Assembly (NCBI GenBank): GCA_031292055.1
Contig: JARLHV010000070.1
Location: 1 to 64,000 of the forward strand
Reading direction: 5' to 3'
Length of the DNA stretch: 64,000 bases
From: Desulfosporosinus sp.
GTDB lineage: Bacteria; Bacillota; Desulfitobacteriia; Desulfitobacteriales; Desulfitobacteriaceae
Of the stretch, positions 61,137 through 64,000 are shown one piece after another. Made by a program: the position numbers and the translations under genes. The first letter of the stretch is position 1. Every line of letters starts with the position of its first letter. Under the pieces are notes generated by a model. The model saw only the letters and a list, made by a program, of their open reading frames with translations. It did no database searches and was not told where the DNA came from.

Positions 61137-61566
61137 TTTTATACCTACAAGGAGAAACACTGTAAATACGCCTTGGGGAATTCTGAACGGGGAACCACAG
61201 ATTACACAGATTACACAGATTAAGAACGATTAGTATAGAAACACACAGACAAAGGATAAAGGGGATGGAGAATGTGGAACGAGGTTCTTGTTGAGCTAAA
61301 GTCCGTTTCGAAGATGGGAGTCAATGAAGAGGCACAAATTATAAATGATCTGAAAGCCACAGGGTTAAAACGAGGCCTTTTAATCAACTTTGGCTTGTCA
61401 TCAATTGAGTTACAAGCGATTTGTAGTTTAGAGCCAAAATGTATTTATTCTGTGTTAATCTGTGTAATCTGTGGTTGATTAACTGAGTACCTACAAAAAC
61501 ACCAAAATGCCTGTAAAATCAGGGCTTATTAATGTAGGTATAATTTTTCACGGGAATCAAGGATCT
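61137..61566. repeat. Family C repeat, copy 3 (inverted, with GxxExxY fragment)
   Basis: Reverse-oriented relative to copies 1 and 2. Ends: TATACCTACAAGGAGAAAC on the left, TGTAGGTATAATTTTTCACG on the right. The same arms (CCACAGATTACACAGATT, AATCTGTGTAATCTGTGG) enclose about 150 extra bases that code for part of a GxxExxY protein. Copies 1 and 2 look like internal-deletion derivatives. Confidence 0.8.
61272..61478 (+). pseudogene. Fragment of a GxxExxY-family gene
   Basis: A 68-codon frame encodes VELKSVSKMGVNEEAQIIND then LKATGLKRGLLINFGLSSIE, the C-terminal half of the GxxExxY (PF13366-type) domain. The N-terminal half with the GxxExxY motif is missing, and the frame ends in the repeat arm (LICVICG). 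It is a degraded gene, and the family is known to sit beside such ACACAGATTA repeats. Confidence 0.65.
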
Positions 61567-61607
61567 AACTATAAATGATCTGCAAGAATGCATACAAAAA
61601 TATTTAA

Positions 61608-61640
61608 GGGTAGGGGCACTTATCCAGCGTGCCCCTACCT
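61608..61640 (-). terminator. Terminator of bshC
   Basis: TAGGGGCAC / GTGCCCCTA stem just beyond the bshC stop; the minus-strand tail is CCCTTAAATATTTTTG. It is similar in core to the hairpin after ymxH. Confidence 0.6.
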
Positions 61641-61641
61641 A

Positions 61642-63228
61642 TTATAAACGTAACTGATGTTCTGAAAAATCTCCCGTCAGCGGGAGTTCTGCCACCCGGT
61701 CCACAAAGCTAAGCCCATAACGCGCGACAAAACTTAAGGGATTTAGAACACGTTCTTGTCGAGTATGATTGGGGGTAATCCCATCCTCAAGTTCTTGCAA
61801 GCGCTTAAGTACCTCACTGCAGCGTTTGCGCTGCGCCTGCCAAAGCTTGCGCTTTAAATAGTCTAATTGGAAGTTAACTTTCGCTTCATTTCGAACCAGC
61901 CAGTCATGGACATTGACATGAATCTCTTCTAAAGGTTCAAGTTCTGCGTATCCTGTTTCGATCTGACTGCGCAAACGCTGTAGGCGTTCATCAATGTTTT
62001 GTGTATCCTGTTCTCGCACACAACGTTCTCGGTGTTCCGCCAAGCCGCGATAAACATCGTCGATGGTCAACGTTTCTTTGGCTAAGGATTTTTGCCAAGC
62101 AGCCGTTAACACAACGACAGACAAACGCGGATAAAGAATAGGCATGACGAATCCGAAGGTTGTGAATACTCCCCCTAATTGAGCCCAATAATTTAATTCC
62201 CCGGGTCCTGGAACATAGGCTAAGGTCGGAAAAAGGTATTCCTGAATAACCGGACGGGTCACCACATTGGGGGAAACCCGCTCCGGTGTTTGTGCTACTA
62301 AAGCGTTAAGGGCATCCAAATCCCACTGTCCATCGTGACCTCGCAAATAAAATGCTTGCTCATTATGCATGATTGCTCGTCGTTCCGGTACAGCAAGAAA
62401 AAGATTTACCTCTCCCCCGGTTGGTTGGATCTGGGGCTCAAAGCCAAGCTTAACCCATTCCTTCGTCCGTAGCTCCAAAGCATCCCGAACATCAGCATGC
62501 TGCTTTAAAATCTGCTCATACAGCGGAGCCGCAAGTCGCTTAAATTCAGGCAACAAAGGATCAAAGAAAATAAGTCCCCACTTTTGGACCAACCACTGCA
62601 ACGTAAGAGCAAACCACTGCGTCAAATTATCCGCTTGCTCAGCGAATTTGCGACATTGCTTTAAGACAGATGCTCGAAATTCACTATCTGGTATCCCCAT
62701 GAGTTGGGACTCGATCGTCTCCCAAGCGGGCACCTGGAGATTGCCGACAGACTTCCCTCCCCCATCGCCCGCCAGCGAGCAAGGGACGGCTTTTCCTTCC
62801 AGATTTAAATAAAAAGTTTTATGAATCTCCAGCCAATCATGGTCTTCACTGGCAATCCAGAAAATCGGTACAACTGGACGGTTAAGCTTCTCACGTTGCT
62901 CTTTAGCCAACCGAATGGTGGTCATGGCTTTATATAAGGTATATAAAGGCCCGGTCAAAATCCCAGCTTGCTGGCCTGTGATAACCACAAGTGTTTCCTT
63001 TTGTCTAAGCTCTTCAATCATCCGTTGAGTTTCTGTACTCGACCCTAAATGCGTATGATATATTTTCAAAGTGTCTGCCAAACGCTCCCTGGCATAATCC
63101 CGAGTATCCAAATAAGCCGCACGCCGCTCAAAGTTTTCCTGAAGCTTGGGATTACCACTCGGAAAGAACAAAGCCACTTGTTCAAAACAAGTAGCCATAG
63201 TTTGCATTGGATTTCTCATTTCTTTCAT
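61642..63228 (-). CDS. bshC: Bacillithiol-synthesis cysteine-adding enzyme BshC
   Basis: 528 residues from ATG at 63228 behind GGGGGGA; a longer frame upstream has no ribosome site. BshC features: VVITGQQAGILTGPLYTLYK, PVFWIASEDHDWLEI-type segment (here PIFWIASEDHDWLEI), VVTRPVIQEYLFPTLAYVPG and a coiled-coil C-terminal part (DYLKRKLWQAQRKRCSEVLK). BshC is proposed to add cysteine to GlcN-malate. Together with bshA it indicates that this anaerobe makes bacillithiol or a relative; bshB lies elsewhere. Confidence 0.92.
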   Translation of the reverse strand: MKEMRNPMQTMATCFEQVALFFPSGNPKLQENFERRAAYLDTRDYARERLADTLKIYHTHLGSSTETQRMIEELRQKETLVVITGQQAGILTGPLYTLYKAMTTIRLAKEQREKLNRPVVPIFWIASEDHDWLEIHKTFYLNLEGKAVPCSLAGDGGGKSVGNLQVPAWETIESQLMGIPDSEFRASVLKQCRKFAEQADNLTQWFALTLQWLVQKWGLIFFDPLLPEFKRLAAPLYEQILKQHADVRDALELRTKEWVKLGFEPQIQPTGGEVNLFLAVPERRAIMHNEQAFYLRGHDGQWDLDALNALVAQTPERVSPNVVTRPVIQEYLFPTLAYVPGPGELNYWAQLGGVFTTFGFVMPILYPRLSVVVLTAAWQKSLAKETLTIDDVYRGLAEHRERCVREQDTQNIDERLQRLRSQIETGYAELEPLEEIHVNVHDWLVRNEAKVNFQLDYLKRKLWQAQRKRCSEVLKRLQELEDGITPNHTRQERVLNPLSFVARYGLSFVDRVAELPLTGDFSEHQLRL

Positions 63229-63354
63229 ATCTATCCCCCCGCTACCTTTCCATACACGTGGGTATTTTATCATGCACAACTGAAAACCGCAATTCTGCCC
63301 AGTTTGCCTCTTTAAACCCGACCGCCAACCGCTGCTGCCGGGGTTCTAACCCCC

Positions 63355-64000
63355 TTAGCCGAAGGCAACGTCACTCGGTTTTGATACCCATTCTGCCAGA
63401 CGGCGAATAATATCCTCAACATCTCCACTCAACAGAGTTCGCACATCAATCAGCACCCAATCCTTATGAATTCGAGTTAGAATAGCTACCGAACCGAGAC
63501 GCAGAAACTTTTCTAACTCAGTGACACTTCCTTGCTTAGGGCGGATAGCACACACCCAAGTTGGAAGATCGACCGTAGGCCATGCCCCACCACCCACCTG
63601 AGAGACGTCCTCTTTTAATTCAACGACAAGGCTCGGATTCTGTTGAAGCGCCGCTACCAACTGAGAAGCGGCTAATTTCAATGTCTCCAGGGGAAGGGAG
63701 AGCATCCTCCAGACAGGAATATCCTCTATCCCCCCATCTTCATATAGGCGGAGAGTCCCTTCGAGGGCCGCTAAGGTCAATTTATCAACCCTCAAAGCCC
63801 GAGTCAATTGATTCGTCCTTAAGCGCTCGATAAACGGTCGCTTGCCCACAATAATCCCGGCTTGAGGACCGCCCAATAACTTGTCGCCACTAAACGTCAC
63901 GAGAGAAAGCCCTGCTTTAACAATTTGTTGGATGGTCGGTTCCATCGGAAAACCAAGACTTATCCCATCAAAAAAACTTCCGCTCCCTAAATCCTCCATA
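63355..64000 (-). CDS. selA: L-seryl-tRNA(Sec) selenium transferase, C-terminal part (cut by window edge)
   Basis: About 215 codons, open to the right edge. The PLP lysine motif LVTFSGDKLLGGPQAGIIVG is clear, followed by RTNQLTRALRVDKLTLAALE and the C-terminal domain. SelA converts Ser-tRNA(Sec) to Sec-tRNA with selenophosphate, so selenoproteins are expected in the genome. The N-terminus and any selB or selD lie outside the window. Confidence 0.93.
   Translation of the reverse strand, partial: MEDLGSGSFFDGISLGFPMEPTIQQIVKAGLSLVTFSGDKLLGGPQAGIIVGKRPFIERLRTNQLTRALRVDKLTLAALEGTLRLYEDGGIEDIPVWRMLSLPLETLKLAASQLVAALQQNPSLVVELKEDVSQVGGGAWPTVDLPTWVCAIRPKQGSVTELEKFLRLGSVAILTRIHKDWVLIDVRTLLSGDVEDIIRRLAEWVSKPSDVAFG

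Noticed and set aside
61272..61478. Intact GxxExxY gene
   Set aside because: The N-terminal half with the motif is missing; the frame starts after the conserved part and ends in a repeat, so it is a fragment.

Overview
The window reads as chromosome of a spore-forming, anaerobic Firmicute of the Peptococcaceae / Desulfitobacteriaceae type (Desulfosporosinus or Desulfitobacterium-like). This placement is inference from gene content: sporulation genes spoIIGA-sigE-sigG, ymxH and yteA; a meso-diaminopimelate-type murE; two 2[4Fe-4S]-cluster proteins; molybdenum-cofactor genes; selA; and bacillithiol genes bshA and bshC. Nearly every gene is on the minus strand. The exceptions are a 43-residue zinc-ribbon protein near the left edge and a Na/Pi-cotransporter-like gene near 58.2-59.1 kb. 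No rRNA, tRNA or CRISPR array was seen.

Layout from left to right (transcription mostly right to left). 0-0.3 kb: left end of an IS200/IS605-type element and a small CxxC protein. 0.6-5.6 kb: rluD, lspA, pta, a DksA/TraR-type zinc-finger protein (YteA family), a small DUF5665-like membrane protein and comB. 5.8-10.6 kb: the glycine cleavage operon gcvT-gcvH-gcvPA-gcvPB behind a tandem glycine riboswitch with promoter and terminator. 10.7-18.4 kb: an extended ylm cluster (ymxH, pgeF, PhoP/PhoR-like two-component pair, an HlyD-like membrane protein, yggS, sepF, yggT, ylmH, divIVA). 18.5-21.0 kb: spoIIGA-sigE-sigG. 21.5-39.4 kb: a division and cell-wall (dcw) cluster mraZ-rsmH-ftsL-spoVD/ftsI-murE-murF-mraY-murD-ftsW-murG-(unknown)-murB-murA-ftsQ-sbp-ftsZ, headed by a MraZ operator. 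murC and ftsA are missing from it. 39.7-47.4 kb: lpd, a methionine-rich LysM protein, a DUF1858 protein, a MetE/UROD-like protein, a GH2-like membrane protein, a PerR-like regulator with a probable self-operator, a ferredoxin and a 51-residue CxxC protein. 47.4-55.8 kb: a MoxR/VWA pair, bshA, a YlbF-family protein, an unknown protein, a PHP phosphoesterase and a TldE/TldD pair. 56.5-64 kb: GNAT, an Fe-S aldo/keto reductase, nptA-like, mobB-moeA, bshC and a partial selA.

The genes form a coherent growth, division and sporulation block. Precursor synthesis (mur genes, mraY), septum building (ftsL, ftsQ, ftsW, PBP, ftsZ, sepF, divIVA) and mother-cell/forespore sigma factors lie almost end to end in one direction. 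SepF could supply the membrane anchor for FtsZ that the missing ftsA would otherwise provide.

The non-coding DNA is unusually rich in repeats. Family A (GTTCGANGTTCG / GAGGCRCGAGG-type inverted motifs) sits at seven gene boundaries. Family B (a GGGGACGGTT core) flanks mraY. Family C is a roughly 250-430 bp element present three times, one copy carrying a fragment of a GxxExxY-family gene. Two intergenic spots also hold RNA-like palindromes that resemble right ends (omega-RNA-like) of IS200/IS605 transposons. Other points for a second look are two genes with no standard start codon (comB, yggT), a GH2-like protein lacking its expected catalytic Glu, and a candidate small RNA between spoIIGA and ftsZ.
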